A DNA stretch of 64,000 nucleotides, taken from NCBI RefSeq assembly GCF_040115645.1, contig NC_089559.1:3658001-3722000 (forward strand), given 5' to 3'. The stretch's first letter is position 1. Every line of letters begins with the position of its first letter. The position numbers were made by a program, and so were the translations under genes. The DNA comes from Euwallacea fornicatus (taxonomy: Eukaryota; Arthropoda; Insecta; Coleoptera; Curculionidae). This document shows positions 1 to 14,103 of this stretch, piece after piece. Under the pieces are notes generated by a model, which did no database searches, was not told the DNA's origin, and saw only the letters and a program-made list of their open reading frames with translations.

Positions 1-3000
1 ATTATCTCGCCGAATGAGCTCAGGAAGAAATGAAACAACTTTTCTAAATTAATATTTTTTCGAATACTTCCGAGAGTTATAGGAATTTTTCAAATTTGAA
101 AATGGCATATTTCTGAACTGTAAATTGCACAGCGTTGTCCCGACTTGACTGACCGAACTGAGTTTGGCTGACTGGGTCAGTGTTGCGCATGGTGCTCTGC
201 TGCTATTTTCAGCACAGTAATAATTTGACCTTAAATGTACTTCAGATTATATTGAGAGCAACATGCCTCATAAAAACAATTGCTACGCAATACCTGATGA
301 TAAACCTTAGACGAAACCTTCAAACTGGCTCAATCTCATTCATTCTGAATCTTGCAAGTCATTGGCAGTTCTGTTCTTTAATAATAAGTTAATAAGCAGA
401 ATGTTTGCTTAGTCAATATGTTACCATTGTCGTTACGCCTCCATTGGCGCTGAGGCGGAGATCTCCACCCATTTTTCTCAGTTCTCTCGAATTCAATCAC
501 CTCGTCGATTGTTCTTGGGACGCGTGTCACCGATTTACATAACAAACCCAAATTTGGGGAGCCTCGCACATTACCACATGGAATATACACACAAAAGAGA
601 GTTAAAGGGGGTCGAGGGGGGCAATTATTGCGTTTTCCTCTTAGAAGCGCATTCGTATAAATATGAAATAAGGTGGCGGGAATATACGGTTTTGCTCCCC
701 CAGTTCGCGTTGAATAATCTTCAAATTGCCCGGAGCACATTCGGCCGTGAAATATGGAAAGTGGCGTGAACGCCCTGGAAAATGGGAAAATGGAAATGTA
801 AACGTCCGGGTGCAGAAGCGATGAAGTAAGCATGACATTAGCGAGCAGAGTTTCCCGCTTTTTGATAAGGTTTAGTTCCCCTGCAATTTCCCAGAGTTTT
901 TCCTCTCGCGGAGAAATTCCAGGAGATATGAGCAGTGGCGGCGTGAATGTTCTGGAATATTTATTCCGCCAAGTGGTTTGCGTATCGCATTCTATACACC
1001 GAAGGATCCTTAAAAAGAAGGCCTCTATAAAGGGGCAAATGCAGATATGTACCTATATAAAATCAAGCGCCGGGAGGAGTTTTCAAAGCTTTACCGGAAC
1101 GATTTTACCTACGAAGGGATGAATAATTGAAGTGATATGGAAGGTATGGCCGGAATCAAAGCAATACTCTCCCCTTCGGAAATTTCGAAATTATGTAAAT
1201 GATGGTGTTTGCCGCTCTGACGGACTAATGCAAGCCCTATATTGAACCTCGTTGGCTCAATTCACATCTTGGAGGCTTACGCCTTTCCTTGACTTTTCCA
1301 ATTCTCGAAATACCGAAGCTTCAAATTTCAAGAGATATAAAACATAGATGCTCAAAGACCCCTCTTTCATCTCTCTTTTAACGCACGTCGCAGTACGCCA
1401 CTGTCAGTTTGATAATTTTTGCTGAAATGGGTTTGTGGCGTATATTTTTCTGAAACTGCGTACTTCGCTGCGGATTCTGATCATTTTATTAGAATAAATT
1501 TTCAACTTCTAATAAATATACAGATGATAATGAAAAGGAGAAGGAAAGAAACAGAGGAGGGAAAGAATAGAGAGGGAAAAGTATAGAGAAGGAAAACAAC
1601 GGAGAGGGAAATACTTAAAATTATTGGGAATTTGCGGTGAGCTGTACTCGAATAGATTGACAATATTTCTATGTAAATAATTCTGTTTCTATCCCTGTAC
1701 AAAACCAAAGTCAAAAGCCAAACATATCTAAGCTAGTATACAAATACCTCAAACAACCCTCGTCAGTCACCGAATGATGAAAAGTGGCAACTCTACAAAC
1801 AGTTTAGCGCATGTCACGTGTGGTGACATCCATTGTCCCCCAAAAGACTGGTATTTTGACCGCATAATGAGGTGGAATAGGGGATAAACGCTCTATGACG
1901 TCGGAGCATTACACAATTTCCTTTTAGACCACAATGCGACCGCAATGACGGCCTGTCATAACTGTATGACGTATCGGCCCGGATGACGAATGCGGTTCAG
2001 GTAAATTTTAATTATTAATGGCCTACTTAGGGCAGATGGTCGGGGGCATTGTGTGAGATCGTCTCAGAAAAACGTCATGTGAAAGAAAAAAGTTTTCTGT
2101 GTGTGTGTGTGTGTTTAATGTCGAAGTCTCATATCGAAACAAAAACCTGAAGGGTAATTAGGGTTATTATCTCACTGTTAAGTCGGCTCTGCAGACGTGT
2201 CATTCTCAACTGCACGAAAGACTAATTTTCGCTTATTAATTTGCCTTAGAAGACAGTTGGTAAAACGTTGTAGATTCTTCTTTTTGCTCCTGATTTACTG
2301 ATTTAGTGTTGCTCAACTTTTTAAGCTTTAACAGTACCGTGTCTTGTCAGGCACAAAGCTACTTAACAGCCTCATTGTGTTTATTGCGAGTGACAGCGAA
2401 TCGATCACAATCGCTCGACTTTGCTCGAGAACATTATTCAGTGGGCGGCGATGAGGAAATCCCTTCTAAGTCGATTTTGTAGTTTCACAGAAGCAGATTT
2501 CAGTTGAATAAAGCCACTGGCATGGTCGTGCAGGGGCAGAATCTAATCAAAAAAACGAAGTAACCGAAAACATGAGTTTCGGATTTCAGGATGTGAAAAA
2601 CATGCGAACCCACCATACACAACCCTTGAATTAGGCAACCAGATACACAGTCCGTATGTCTACGTGCGTAGATGAATGGGGCTGCAGGGATATACATTAT
2701 TCCAAATAATTTTTGATACTATTATATTTGAATAGGTATTTAATTTTTGTGGATTTTCTCTTTCTCGTCTGTAAATTTCTCGTTCGGTTCGCTTTCCTCT
2801 TATTATCTATTTTCATTTGCCAAACATGCATTATTTTTCCGACTTCATTCCGGAAATTTTATTTTTCAAATTCAGCAACATTTTTACCATTTTTCTTTCC
2901 AATCAGTTTTTGTTCAATGGTGTCTTAATTGATAAATTAACTAGAATTAACATGTATACCTATTGATTATTCATTAAAATGATAATTAAATTATGTAAGT

Positions 3001-3060
3001 GAGTAATTGTATAAGCAATTAAATGATTTAAAACGATTAGTAGTTACAATAAACTCAAAC
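1..3060. other. Gene-free stretch with possible regulatory block
   Basis: I see no gene here. The open frames are short, have no recognisable motif and no splice-compatible partner. About 420-1140 is richer in GC and mixed sequence than its AT-rich surroundings and could be a cis-regulatory block, but nothing in the sequence proves this. A 17-nt GT dinucleotide run lies at 2098-2114. Around 1520-1610 there is a purine-rich stretch of GGAAAG/GAGAGG-like repeats. Confidence 0.5.
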
Positions 3061-3169
3061 TAGGTTTTCAAAATGATGTCCAATTATACCGCTACACTTT
3101 CGACAATTTTCTACATTTTCTTATATTCTGCAATGATATTTACATTTATACTCCTTAAAATACATCGCT

Positions 3170-3400
3170 TATGCGCTTCCAGAGGGCTCTAATTCATTTA
3201 CCAAATTTCTTACATACACCTGAAGATAAAAATCAAAGGCTGTAATGTCTGGAGATCCAACTGGCCATTCCATCGGAGTGCATTTTACCTTGTCCAAAAA
3301 GTCGTAAAACTAACTATCAATCTGGAATTGACACTGGGGTTGTCCCCACCCCCCCGACTTCAAACAAAACAGTTCAATGACTGTGTATCTCGCACCATGA
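3170..3400 (-). pseudogene. Decayed mariner-like (DD41D-type) transposase fragment
   Basis: On the minus strand, 3300 to about 3190 reads MEWPVGSPDITAFDFYLQVY followed by VRNLV. This matches the third catalytic block of insect DDE_3 transposases, usually WPPRSPDLTPLDFFLWG. Upstream sequence to about 3400 gives weaker similarity with stops and probable frameshifts. No terminal repeats could be assigned to it. It does not lie inside the neighbouring TIR element at 3555-4278. It is a dead fragment. Confidence 0.65.
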
Positions 3401-3554
3401 AAACCTGAAAAAAGACGAGTGAGCTGACAAATTAAAACCACGTTAAACATTTACAATTAATTTTTTTCCGTTTAGACAGCAAAAGTGGCCCTTTATTATC
3501 CGGTTTGTGTCAATATGATGTCACCTTTCCGTCAATCAGCTAAGAAATATTATA

Positions 3555-4278
3555 CAGGGTATCCTTTTAACGGCACTTTGGACTCCTATGAGTGTATTTT
3601 AATATAATAAAAAATCAATAATGGGGATGTATATGAAACCAACGAAGGTTAACTTTAAAATAATTAACAAACCCTCAGAGTGTCCCAAAAAAGTAAGGTG
3701 TCATAAAGTGTATTTTTTTCAATGGGATCACCTGCACATGTTCTCTTGATTTTATGTTAGTTCCTAGATTTTTTTACCCTGGGATGTGATGACTCGAAGC
3801 TATGACGTTTCAAGGAAATTTTAGACACTTACAGTACCCCATAAAAAATTAATATCGCAATTGTCTTGAGTTAAATTTCGACAACTTCACGATGGATTCT
3901 CATTTAAGATCCTCTCAGCAGGTACGAATGCTCAATTAAGCGAAAACACACACGGTATTCACAATAAAAACTTTCATTTTCACCTTTTCAACTTCATGTT
4001 TCTTGATTTTTTCAAACGGGATGATGTGTCTTTTATGACGTAGAACGAAAAAAATCAATTTTCTTCCTTTTAGTATAAAATAATGTCATGTTTATCTAAA
4101 ATGTTAATTGAATTATTAATTATTTTACGAAAACCCGTTTTTTTGGGACACTCTGTAAGGTCATCACCAATTTTAAAATTTATCGTCATTAACTTCAATA
4201 CATTCCCATAATTGATTTTGTTTATGAAATCACGAATTAACTCATAAGTGCCCAAGGGGCAATTAAATTGACACTCTG
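3555..4278. mobile_element. MITE-like TIR element with doubled ends
   Basis: The left end begins CAGGGTATCC after a TATA; the right end finishes GACACTCTG followed by TA, giving a TA target duplication typical of mariner/Tc1 elements. Inside, both ends remain similar for more than 100 bp: AAAATCAATAATGGGGATGT on the left pairs with AAAATCAATTATGGGAATGT on the opposite strand at the right. A second end-like motif, CAGAGTGTCCCAAAAA, lies 121 bp inside the left end (3676) and, inverted, 123 bp inside the right end (4155). No intact coding capacity. Confidence 0.7.
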
Positions 4279-6639
4279 TACTTTTCGCCGGCAGGTAAAC
4301 GTTTCTCTCGGCCTATCGCCTCGCTCAGCTCTCACTTAAATTTTCAGCTCCTAACGAAAATGTAACTAACTCAATTCAGCATAGATTCTAGCCTGTGTGA
4401 AATTAAGGAAACTGATGTTTTTTCTGGCACCTTTAACTCGTCAATTCTCCTGGATCAAGCTGATTGATCGGCCGTTCCAAGGGGTGTAATCATTAAATTA
4501 TTTTTCTGCGCAATAAAATCCAAAATCTCTAAATCTTCCGGGGGTCCCTTTTAACGCCACGACCCTTGTTCGATAACAAAACCTTTTGTTTAGCAAATAA
4601 TCCCAATTAGAACCGGGAGATAAACTGAGCTGTCCGATTCTAATCGGAGGGGTGTGACGCGTGTGCTCCCGAATTATATGAGATTTATCTCCCCCGGATA
4701 AATTGCCCGATCTTAAATTCCCCATTTTTCTCTTCTTGGAGCGAATCGAAAGGAAAATAATTCAATGCGAGTTTGTTTCCACATCTAAAGAAGCAAATGG
4801 GTTATTTCAAACTCGCCGTGTAAACATAACGCAAATGGGGGCTACGGCCAATAGGAATAATACGTTAATCCACTAAATTCAGCGAATAGGAAAATAATTT
4901 ATATGATTTCAGATTCATATCAGCGGCAACAATGGCAACGTGTATACACGCCTTAATTAAAATTACATTTTTCTCCAAAAACTCATGCTAGGGCATGGGC
5001 GTACTTGGACGAAAATCTTAACTCAAACAGAGCTTTTTCAGGATCCCAATCGCCTATGGTTTAAAGTTACGACTTTTCCGACATTTGATCGTTTTGTTAA
5101 CATTAGCTTGATCTGGGGTATAATTAAAAAGAGATTTTTTCGGTGCCGATGTGTCATTAACTTCACAGTAAGCGCTTGACGAATTAGACTAATTATAGGA
5201 CACGAATAATGATACAAAACAGACGATTTGTCTTATCGCCCTTGATCTCGGTTATTTCACTGTTAAACCCACAAAAATTCACCATAATTACTTTTTTCTG
5301 TATTAAGAGACCCAATAACCAAAAATTTGGGGTCCCTGCAAACCCTCGAAAAATAGAAATATTATTAATCAAATTGCAGAACTAATTTGCTACTTTCCGG
5401 ATGAAGCCATGAACTAATACATCAAACAAAAATTGCCCTGCTTCTTCTCGGAAATCATGTGGATATGCCCATTAATGGTCAGCGATTGCAGGAATTTTGG
5501 CAGGTGCTGGGTCTCAACTAACATATGCATTAGAAATGCAAATTTTACATCAAAGCGATTAGCCAGTTAAAAAGCGTTTTCAAGCCACTATTACTATGTT
5601 GCAATTCCCTACAAATATCCTCCTATAACATATTTGTACGAACATTTGAGAGACCACAGGAATTTGAATAATAATTGAATCAGTTCACGCTGTGATTTCC
5701 CTAGATCACATTTCTGAAGCCAAATGGACTCTTTGTGATAAATATAATTCGAGTGCCAGCAAGTTAGACAGGCTTCCATGTCTCACGTTTATATAATATT
5801 ACATGAGTCGCGAAATGTTCCATGGAGTAACGAAGTGTCCCATGAACGCTACTGGATCTATCATGAAAGTGATATGTCTGAAAACATAACCTTGTGATTG
5901 TACCGTTTTTCGTGCCATGCAATGGGGACAGGCATTAAATGTGGAAACATCATCATAAAGAAAATATGATGTTGGTTTTGTCGTCATTCCTGAAGAGCCA
6001 TCTACTTCTCGAAATCAAAATTCTGATTAATGAAACCATGACTGGTACCAATTCCTGAGCGGTAGAGCGATAAAGACAGCCGGAGGGCGTCAATAATCAC
6101 AGTTTGAGCCACGCTGCTTGGGGCACCAGAACACCAACTCATTAATTCGCAATAAAAACAAATCAAAAAAGCATTTTGTCCTTCCCAAAGACTCCTAACG
6201 CGAGATTATTTACTTCTAGTGGTCTGATGAGCGCCAATAAGCACAAAACCGTTACTGCCCGATCTGAGATGATTGACTACCGAGATTTTCCTGAGTGTCT
6301 CAGAAATATTTTAGGTAACCGAAAGTTTGATCATTAATCACCTGGCGTGATTTTGGGATTCTTAGTAGATCCTGATGATATTACTTTAAAATTCTAAGTA
6401 AACCGTATTAATTGAATTAATTACGTCATTCATCATCAAAAATTCGAGATTTTTTAATCGATTAATCGTCGGTGTCAATTCTGACACCGCATGCCGCCGA
6501 TTCCCGAACCTTTCTCGAGTACAATGGCATTGTCTTCCCTTAATCTGCAGTCATCAATCAAAACGGTGGTACGGTGGTACCGAGCGTATTACACGGTACT
6601 TGAAGAGTGTTTCGGCCGAGATGTGTGGCCCGATCTGTC

Positions 6640-7640
6640 TTTGACGAGCCTCAGCTGTCCGATTTAAGCCAATAATAATGAGTGGCATACAATGGGTGGC
6701 ATAGACACCTTTAAAATTTTGTAATAATTTTCAGGGTCGTGTAAATAGAAGTTATATCGCTGGATTGGAGGGAGAGCGAAGCTCCCCCCGGGGGGCGCAA
6801 ACGGTTTGCATTGGCTGCGCAAATTGATGAGTAAATTCCTATTAAATCCGCTGCAACAACTTTCTTTTTATATTGAAGTTTTTAAGCGATTTAAGAGCGC
6901 CATCTGGCAGGGATTAAGTCGGAGGGCGTTCGAGACGAGAGGCTGCCGCCACCCTTCCCCCCTTCGAGCCCTGCGAGAATGCCGCCCTTCTGACCCCCGG
7001 ATTTTCAATTTTTTCCGCGGGTTCGTGCCAAAAATTAATTAAAAAGTTGTGTGGGCTGTCATCCGACGTTTTCCAAATGCCGGGGCCTTTATGAATGGGC
7101 TGGTACCAGCGGTGGTAGCTCTGCCTGTCCGGCCTCAGACGAAATATTATCAAGTTTTCTCCATAAACGCGTTCCTTAACCAGCGGGGAATGTTCGTGAT
7201 TTATCTCGAGGCGTTACCAGTGAAATATCTGATGGAGTTTCATATTTTGTAATTATATACCCTCTGTTTGACCGTGTCTGATTTGTTTAGCACTCTTTCT
7301 CGCACCGGAAGGAGCCCATAAATCTTAGAGGATAAATCTCCCTTTAAACCTTTTAATTAATCCAGAAATCTTTCTTTTCCATTAACTTCCTCCATGGAGA
7401 GAGATCGCCTGAGTTGCAAACATTCATCCCCGACCCGAATCTAATAACTATGATTGCGCAAAACCCTTGAGACCGAATTATATATCAATTATGTCCCCGG
7501 AGGCTCCATTAGACGCACGGGGGCACGCTGAAAACACCATCACGAGGCAGGTGGTCCTCGGCCAGTTCTAATTGTTCGCGAGCCGATCTCCGTTAAATTG
7601 TTTCAATCAATCAAAAGTGCATTAGCCAAATGATGGCCAA
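6640..7640. promoter_or_regulatory. Candidate cis-regulatory block
   Basis: About 1 kb with markedly higher GC and lower simple-sequence content than its flanks, with scattered TTAATTA and TAATTA cores (for example 7034-7045 and about 7350) and no credible reading frame. I infer a possible enhancer or conserved noncoding element from texture only. Confidence 0.25.
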
Positions 7641-9639
7641 TCGATAACGTCTACCGGACAGGAATGCTTTGCATGACCCATCAGGACCCATCAAGTTAGA
7701 AGCGCTAATTAACCAACACTTCTATTTATTTTTATTTTTTTTTTCATGGAAGACGGTAGAATGCCAATGCTATTGGGGAGTTTTGTTTCTGGATAATTGT
7801 CACATTTCCAGCAAAGTATTATATTTTTTTATTGACCGCACTGGTAACCTCATTTCGACCCTCATTGCTCTCATCAGGGTGGCATTGAAGAAAGGGCAAT
7901 GCGTGGAAAGTGATTTAAATAGGATATTTCCCGCCGCTTTGGACATTTCAAGGAAAAGGCCGCAGAGACTGATTTAATACATGGGTGGCAAAGAGAGTTC
8001 CATGATTTGACGATTTTACAAAGCAACTTCGACTTCTAATTAGATGATTTTTACGTCAAATCTGGCTGGACAACCCGCAATTTCACACATAAAACACAGT
8101 TAGCACTTCAGTTTTCCATACCTCTTTGAAGTTAACTCACACAATTTTCGCGACACCTCGCAAGTGGTACAAATGGTAAAATTTACGACTTTTTCTCTTT
8201 TACTCGAACTTACGGATTTGCAGGCTACTTTAAAAAAGTACGATACCTACGTAATCGATAGAAAACCCCCAAATTATTTTTATGAAGTCGCAAGCATTAT
8301 GTTTTCTTTAACTTGAAAGTCACGATATGACTTGAAAACGAAGTTTACAATATTTTCTTTCCGATTCTCAGTTTTTACCACTTTATGCCGCCGATTTCAA
8401 TGTTTAAAGAAATAAAGATCTCTGAGATTTCTCGATCTTGTAAGTTTCTTAGCGATTAACCCATTTTTGAGACCTGCAAAGCCCCCGAGTTTCCTAGGCG
8501 AGACTGCCCCCTCATCGGAGCCACTTTGCACGAGCATCACGCGAAGTCCCAAACATTTCTCATGCTCATGTTACCGCTGTAATTCTTTAAATTCACCAGT
8601 CCATAATTTTTTTAAGTCGCTAGCGAATAGAGTGTTGTTTAGTTGCTTGCATTGAATAATTGACTCATAAACTAATGAACACTAATAATAGTTATTCGTA
8701 TAGCAAGTGCATTGGAGTACTACTTATTCGCGAAAAAAACAACTGGCTTAGAGTTTAAAATTTTTAGAATGCTATGATGATGGTTTTTCAAACCGAAACG
8801 CCTCGTTTCAAAAGCGACCTCCCCATATCGCCCAGGAATTTATTTCACATCCAATATTTTCCATCATCCGAAATTTTTTTCTGTAAAGATTCATTCGAGT
8901 GATTTCAATCTTCCGTTTAAGTCATTTTCAGCGCTAAATTTTCTATATGACCCCATAAGAGCTATTAAGTAGCTTGAGCTTTTTCCAGATGCAATTTTAG
9001 AACTGAACATTGCGGCAAACTCATATTTTGTTTGTGGGTCGTTTCATGGAGCGTTCTAGAAAATTCTTGATCATATCTATGCTTGAAATTGTTGAGAATG
9101 AACACTTTCCACACATTTGAGTTATCAGCCATACCAAGGAAACTGTAACTTAATTTTGCGAAAAATCAATTTCCTGTTGAATGTAAAATCTTGTCCAGTG
9201 CCTCTGTAGTTCAAACATAATTAAGCGAAAAAATTGAGCTATTAATCGACCCGATGGAGTTTTTAATATCCTCTCAATATCCGTGACACTCAGCCCGGAG
9301 GTCCTCGTCTTTGATAGATCATTCTTCGCATTGACAGATGTTATAAACCATCAACTTGCATCGATAAACTCATATGTAACGGTACGTTCCATTTGATTCA
9401 ATATCGCTTACAATATACTCGGGTAGGGCCAGGCATTTCAAGTTACGGCCATGGGGCTCGGTGCCTGGCCGAACCCCAATGAAATACAACCGTGAGAACG
9501 AAGATCTTAGGAATTCATCATTTTAGAATGTAAACGGTTCTAGATTTCATTTAGATTATGCTTGACAAGTGACATGTGCGCCTTTTAACAATGCCCACTT
9601 TACAAACACTGTATTTTTTGAAGTCCCATTTGACAGTTA

Positions 9640-10090
9640 TTGAAGCAGATAAGCCGGAATCCGGTCCTGTGGCAGCCGGATTTTTATAACGATTCTCAAA
9701 GCCGCGATTAATTTGTTTGCTCGGGGGTTAATTTCGGGACAATTAGGACATGCCGCACCCTCTTCTCTTCTTATCTCAGGCGCAGATGTTTTTGTTTACT
9801 CGTGCCGATATAAACTGTCAAAATCTATGGGGATTTACGGCGGAAGATGCTCCTTTTCGTCCTCGAGAGGAGCCTGCTATTACCGGCAGCGGCCCTAATG
9901 ACAGGGCCGGCTAATTGATACAGAACCGGACGCTGTAATCTGAAACAGAGCCGGCCCTCGGTTTCAATTATTGCCTCGTGTCACGAACTCAATCTCACTC
10001 GCGGTACCGCCCATTGGCGGCGCGCGTGGGCGGCACATTTACTTTGTTCCCCGGCGCTCGTGCGTTTATTCCTCTCTTTTAATGAGGTCG
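9640..10090. promoter_or_regulatory. Candidate cis-regulatory block
   Basis: A GC-rich island in AT-rich DNA, with several GCCGG/CCGGC words (about 9664, 9907, 9950) and CGCCCATTGGCGGCGCGCG at about 10007. No coding evidence. It could be an enhancer, a distal promoter or a conserved noncoding element; only composition supports this. Confidence 0.25.
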
Positions 10091-10301
10091 TACTAATATT
10101 GGATGTTATTTGATACGTGCCGGAGCTATAGATTCCAATAATGCTACCTTAATACTTTCATTTTTTCCATTTTTCCATTGAAATCAATGTGTTAATTCCT
10201 AATTTCGATAAATAATGAAAAAAAAACGCATTCCACCACAAAAAATAAATTTGCTTAAACCCACTGAGTCAGGGACATAAAAGGTGAACGCAGGCAGTAT
10301 A

Positions 10302-11195
10302 CAGTGGGACCCATAAAGTCCGCGTCTATGGGAAATTCTTTTATTTATAAATTTGGGTAAATTTTGACTTTGCCTTCGGGTTGTGCGTTAAAAATGGTAA
10401 GAAACGACATACAAATCGAAAAACAAATGATTGTACATAATTGCCAAATTGCAATTTTTTTCAAAAACCTTCACAATTTACCGTTGTTTCTCAAAATTTT
10501 GAAAAGTCACAAAGGAAAAATTTTTTTATCTTCTCATTTTCTACCCATATACCAATTATCAATTTTATCGGATGACTTTCATTATTATAATGCAATTAAA
10601 CAATATAATTAAATTTCATTTAGATAAAGTAGCTATTTGAAGCTGATATTTGTTTATGTCTAATTCTGTGTGGATAAACTTTATAAAAATGCCGGAATAA
10701 GGTAACCCAAACATTTTGTTTATGAACTAGATCAAATCAGCAGCACAGCATACGTAGCGTCCTTGATGAATTTTACATTTTCTTTAAAAAAATGAATAAA
10801 AAAATGTATTACAACTTTAACTAACGAATAATCATTCAAACAATTTCTTTGATATACTATAATTATTCTTATAAGGTTGCTGACAGATTTGAATACTTCG
10901 AAATGTAGGAATACTAAAAAAAATTAAACTCGTTCAAGAAACTTGAAAATGGGCACATGGGAGAGAATAAGAACTTAAGAAACTATTTCCTTTGTGAAGT
11001 TTCAAAATTTTGGAAAATAATGGTAGATTTTGAATACTAAAAAAATTACAATTTGCCAGTTACAGTCATTTGTTTGGAGATTGGTATGTTGCTTCTCATC
11101 ATTTCTAAAGTGCAACCCGAAGACAAAGTTAAAATTTACCCAAATCCATAAGTAAAAGAAATTCCCATATGATGCGGCCTTTATAGGTCACACTG
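10302..11195. mobile_element. Nonautonomous TIR transposon (894 bp)
   Basis: The left end reads CAGTGGGACCCATAAAGTCC and the inverted right end reads CAGTGTGACCTATAAAGGCC. Similarity continues through AAATTTGGGTAAATTTTGAC against ATTTGGGTAAATTTTAACTT and ends near CTTCGGGTTG, giving inverted repeats of about 85-90 bp. TA flanks both ends. The AT-rich interior has no transposase homology that I can see, so this is probably a MITE-like relative of the mariner/Tc1 group. Confidence 0.8.
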
Positions 11196-12529
11196 TACAT
11201 AATCCTTGCAATAGGCAGCCAAGCATACACTCTATCTATATGTTAAAGATTGCTGCCGAAGTAATGTACATCGTCCCAGTTACATGTTATTTTTTGCGGC
11301 TTTCGACGGCCTCTCGCCGCGTTAGCAACACATTTTTTCGATTTTTTCATTATCGGCACTATTTATCTTCTTCTCAATTTCCAAGTTTCAATCGCCGACA
11401 TTTTAGGAACATGTGGAGCGATTGTCTTTCAAAAATATTTAAAATTAATCGTCTCGGCGCTTTACATGATCCTACATAATCAGATTCAAAAAATCTCATT
11501 TAGTTTATGAGATACCGGGTCACATTAGCAGCTATAAACGCACTGTTTGTGATACCCTTTAATGTAAAATGAGCAATGTGCCTCACAAAGCATCACTAGT
11601 GGTCCTAGAGCATATAGTTATAAGAGTGGTTGGTTCTTCATTTGCATCTTTATGATTTAACGTTTCATAGTTACCGAGAGTGTCGCACTTCCCTGAAAAA
11701 ATTCCAGCGAAAGGGATGCCTGCTTTTTGCCCTTTTCCAAATTTTGAGCACAGATATCTCGGGAATCGATAAAGTTATTGCTTACCTGCAAGCACTAGCA
11801 TATCGCTGCTTGCATTAGAACTGAAAATATAGCATTCACTGTGTCATCCTCTTCCTGTACACTCCTATTCGGCCATTATTTATATTGCCTTTTATTTAGT
11901 TTTCGGCTCAGTTTTTCGCAGGAACTACGGTTTGCGAAATTAATACGAATACAGAATATTTGTTAAAATTTTGAAAATTTGAAAACGAAGTACAGTAAAA
12001 TTCAGATATTTTTCATTTCCAAATGCAGCTTTTTCATCCAGAATCTTTCGGAGCAAGTCAGAAACAAAATTTCGTTACAAGAGGAAAAACTGAGCTGGAT
12101 GAAGAGGTCTCAGGATGCGTTGGGCTGCTCATGCGCCTTGCGGTGGTGCTGTTAACTAAGAGGCACTCTCGAAATAATACAATAATAAAGTGCGATAAAA
12201 CCGATACAAAAGACGCATTCCCACAGCAATCCTTGACAGGACATAAAGAATCCGCGTCCGTTGAAAGGGACAAGTGTGATTCCTCGCAGCGGGGAGCGGT
12301 TTCCTACCGGGGGCCAATAAAGTAAGACCGTTCCACTCATTTTCTCTTCGAACTGGCCTTTATGGCCTCAAGAGTTATTGAAATTTATTTAAACTGTTTG
12401 ACAATGTAGACACGGGGAGTTACACAAATATAAGGAGGAACGAGTTTGTCTTACCAGGTGTCTGCGTTGCGGAGGGTCTTGGGCGGTTAATTTAAAATCG
12501 ATTTATTGACTCGAATGCGAGAGTAAATC

Positions 12530-13160
12530 ACAGGAATTTCATGGTCTTCCATAACCCGAAATGGGACAAACCGGAAACTTGGATAAAAGTAATTTCAGAA
12601 GATCGTTAGCAGGGATATCGGAAATACAAAATCCTTATCGGAAACTCCAATCGCATCCCTCTTTTTACAGTTTGGTGCACTGCCGTGAAATCGGGACCAG
12701 CTTCGGACCGGCCATGCGATTTATAATTGAATTTATCCTCCTCTGTTATAGCAGCAACCCCCGTTTCGGTGCAATTAGAACGGGGCCCGATATTATTTTT
12801 AATTTCAGGAAAGCGCAGGGAATTTACTGCCGCCCCCTTAATTTCAGGCCGATTTAAAAAATACAAGATAATGTAAAACGAAAGCTTCTGGCCGCCGGTT
12901 TAATTCGTATTATCAGGCCCACTTAATCATATAAATCCGGCCCTGCGCGATAATAATAACTGGCTCCATGGACGGATTGGTCGTTTTTAAATGCCACTGT
13001 TTCGTTTTTTTTAATAATAATGCGCATTTCATTTGCAAAATTTGTTCCACCTTGCTCCGGCCCTTCGGGTTTCACTTTTCAAATTACTGCCATTAATTCT
13101 CATTACTTAGATTGATGACGATTAATGCTGGGCATTCCCTTTTGAAGGCGTGTCCATGGT
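12530..13160. promoter_or_regulatory. Candidate cis-regulatory block
   Basis: A GC-richer block with TAAT-core words, for example CGGTGCAATTAGAACGGGGC at 12766-12785 and AATTAATT-like sites, lacking a credible reading frame. Its texture resembles conserved noncoding DNA near homeobox-type genes. This is inference only. Confidence 0.25.
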
Positions 13161-14103
13161 TTGCGCTTAAATACCACTTTCATGGTCAGTTTTGCTAAGA
13201 TAAATTTATAAAACTGTGAAGCTTGAAACTGGAGAATGAGAAAATAATCATTTCTATTTGGAAAAAATTCTAATGAATCTAAAACAAAACTTAACAGCTC
13301 ATGTATCTTTTGGACGCATGCGCTTTTATTTGAAACGTGAATCTAGCTGCTTGCATCAATGGTTTTCTATGGTGCATTCGCCATACTGTCAGGCGTAGAT
13401 TCATTAACGATTTAGATCAAAATCAGAGAGAAAGACTTTTACCAAAAAAGGGTACGATGCTATTTCAGATAGTACCCTGCCAAACAGTCTAAATTGGATA
13501 CAAGTTCATCAAATAAATGCTAGCAAAATGTTAAAGAAAAAAAGGAAAAATTCTATATGAAATTTATACAACGTTGTTTCCTTTCGATTCGCAATAATCG
13601 GGGAAAATTGACGATTTTGCTTTAAAAAAAACCTAATTTTCGTTCTTTTGCTTGGCTGAAAAACCCATCGCTCATTGTCAATTTTATTCGAATGCAAATC
13701 CAACACCTTAACAGTCCTTGGCCGTCATAATAAGCCACTTTGAATCGATTGAGACTTGCCCATCAACCCAATTACATTTATCCGAAAGGTATTGTTTCCC
13801 TTTGAGTTCACTTTCAGATTGGAGATTGAAGAGATACGGAGTGAGGCAGCTAGAAGACGGAGGATGACTAGCTAGAGTGCGGATCATTCGTTCTTATCAA
13901 TGTCACTCCTAAGCAGATTACGTTCTAGTGACGCGTGAAACCGGCTGTAATCTGTGGAGGGTTGAAAAATGGACCGTTTGCACCAATGGATGCACTGCAG
14001 TCTAGTTTGGGAATGATTTTGAGGGCACGTATTTATGTCAGTGCTTTTTTAAGACCATGAATGAGTCAAATGTAATGTACATTTGTTAAAAGTTACCTTT
14101 AAG

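Larger units (their letters stand above)
4279..10301. other. Gene-free stretch with mixed-composition blocks
   Basis: No gene recognised. The DNA alternates AT-rich filler with denser blocks at about 4430-4890, 6640-7640 and 9640-10090. The denser blocks are richer in GC and contain many short TAAT/ATTA and TTAATTAA-type homeodomain core sequences. Such texture is common in enhancers and conserved noncoding elements of insect developmental genes, but conservation cannot be assessed here. The open frames of 60-100 codons show no family motif. Confidence 0.45.

Noticed and set aside
378..833. 151-codon open frame on the minus strand
   Set aside because: No motif; other frames in the same GC-richer block are also open on both strands; no splice partner.
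3676..4155. Separate MITE with CAGAGTGTCCC ends nested in a larger one
   Set aside because: The surrounding repeats at 3555 and 4278 pair as one element, and the inner motifs match the inner copies seen in four other elements, so they are better read as subterminal repeats.
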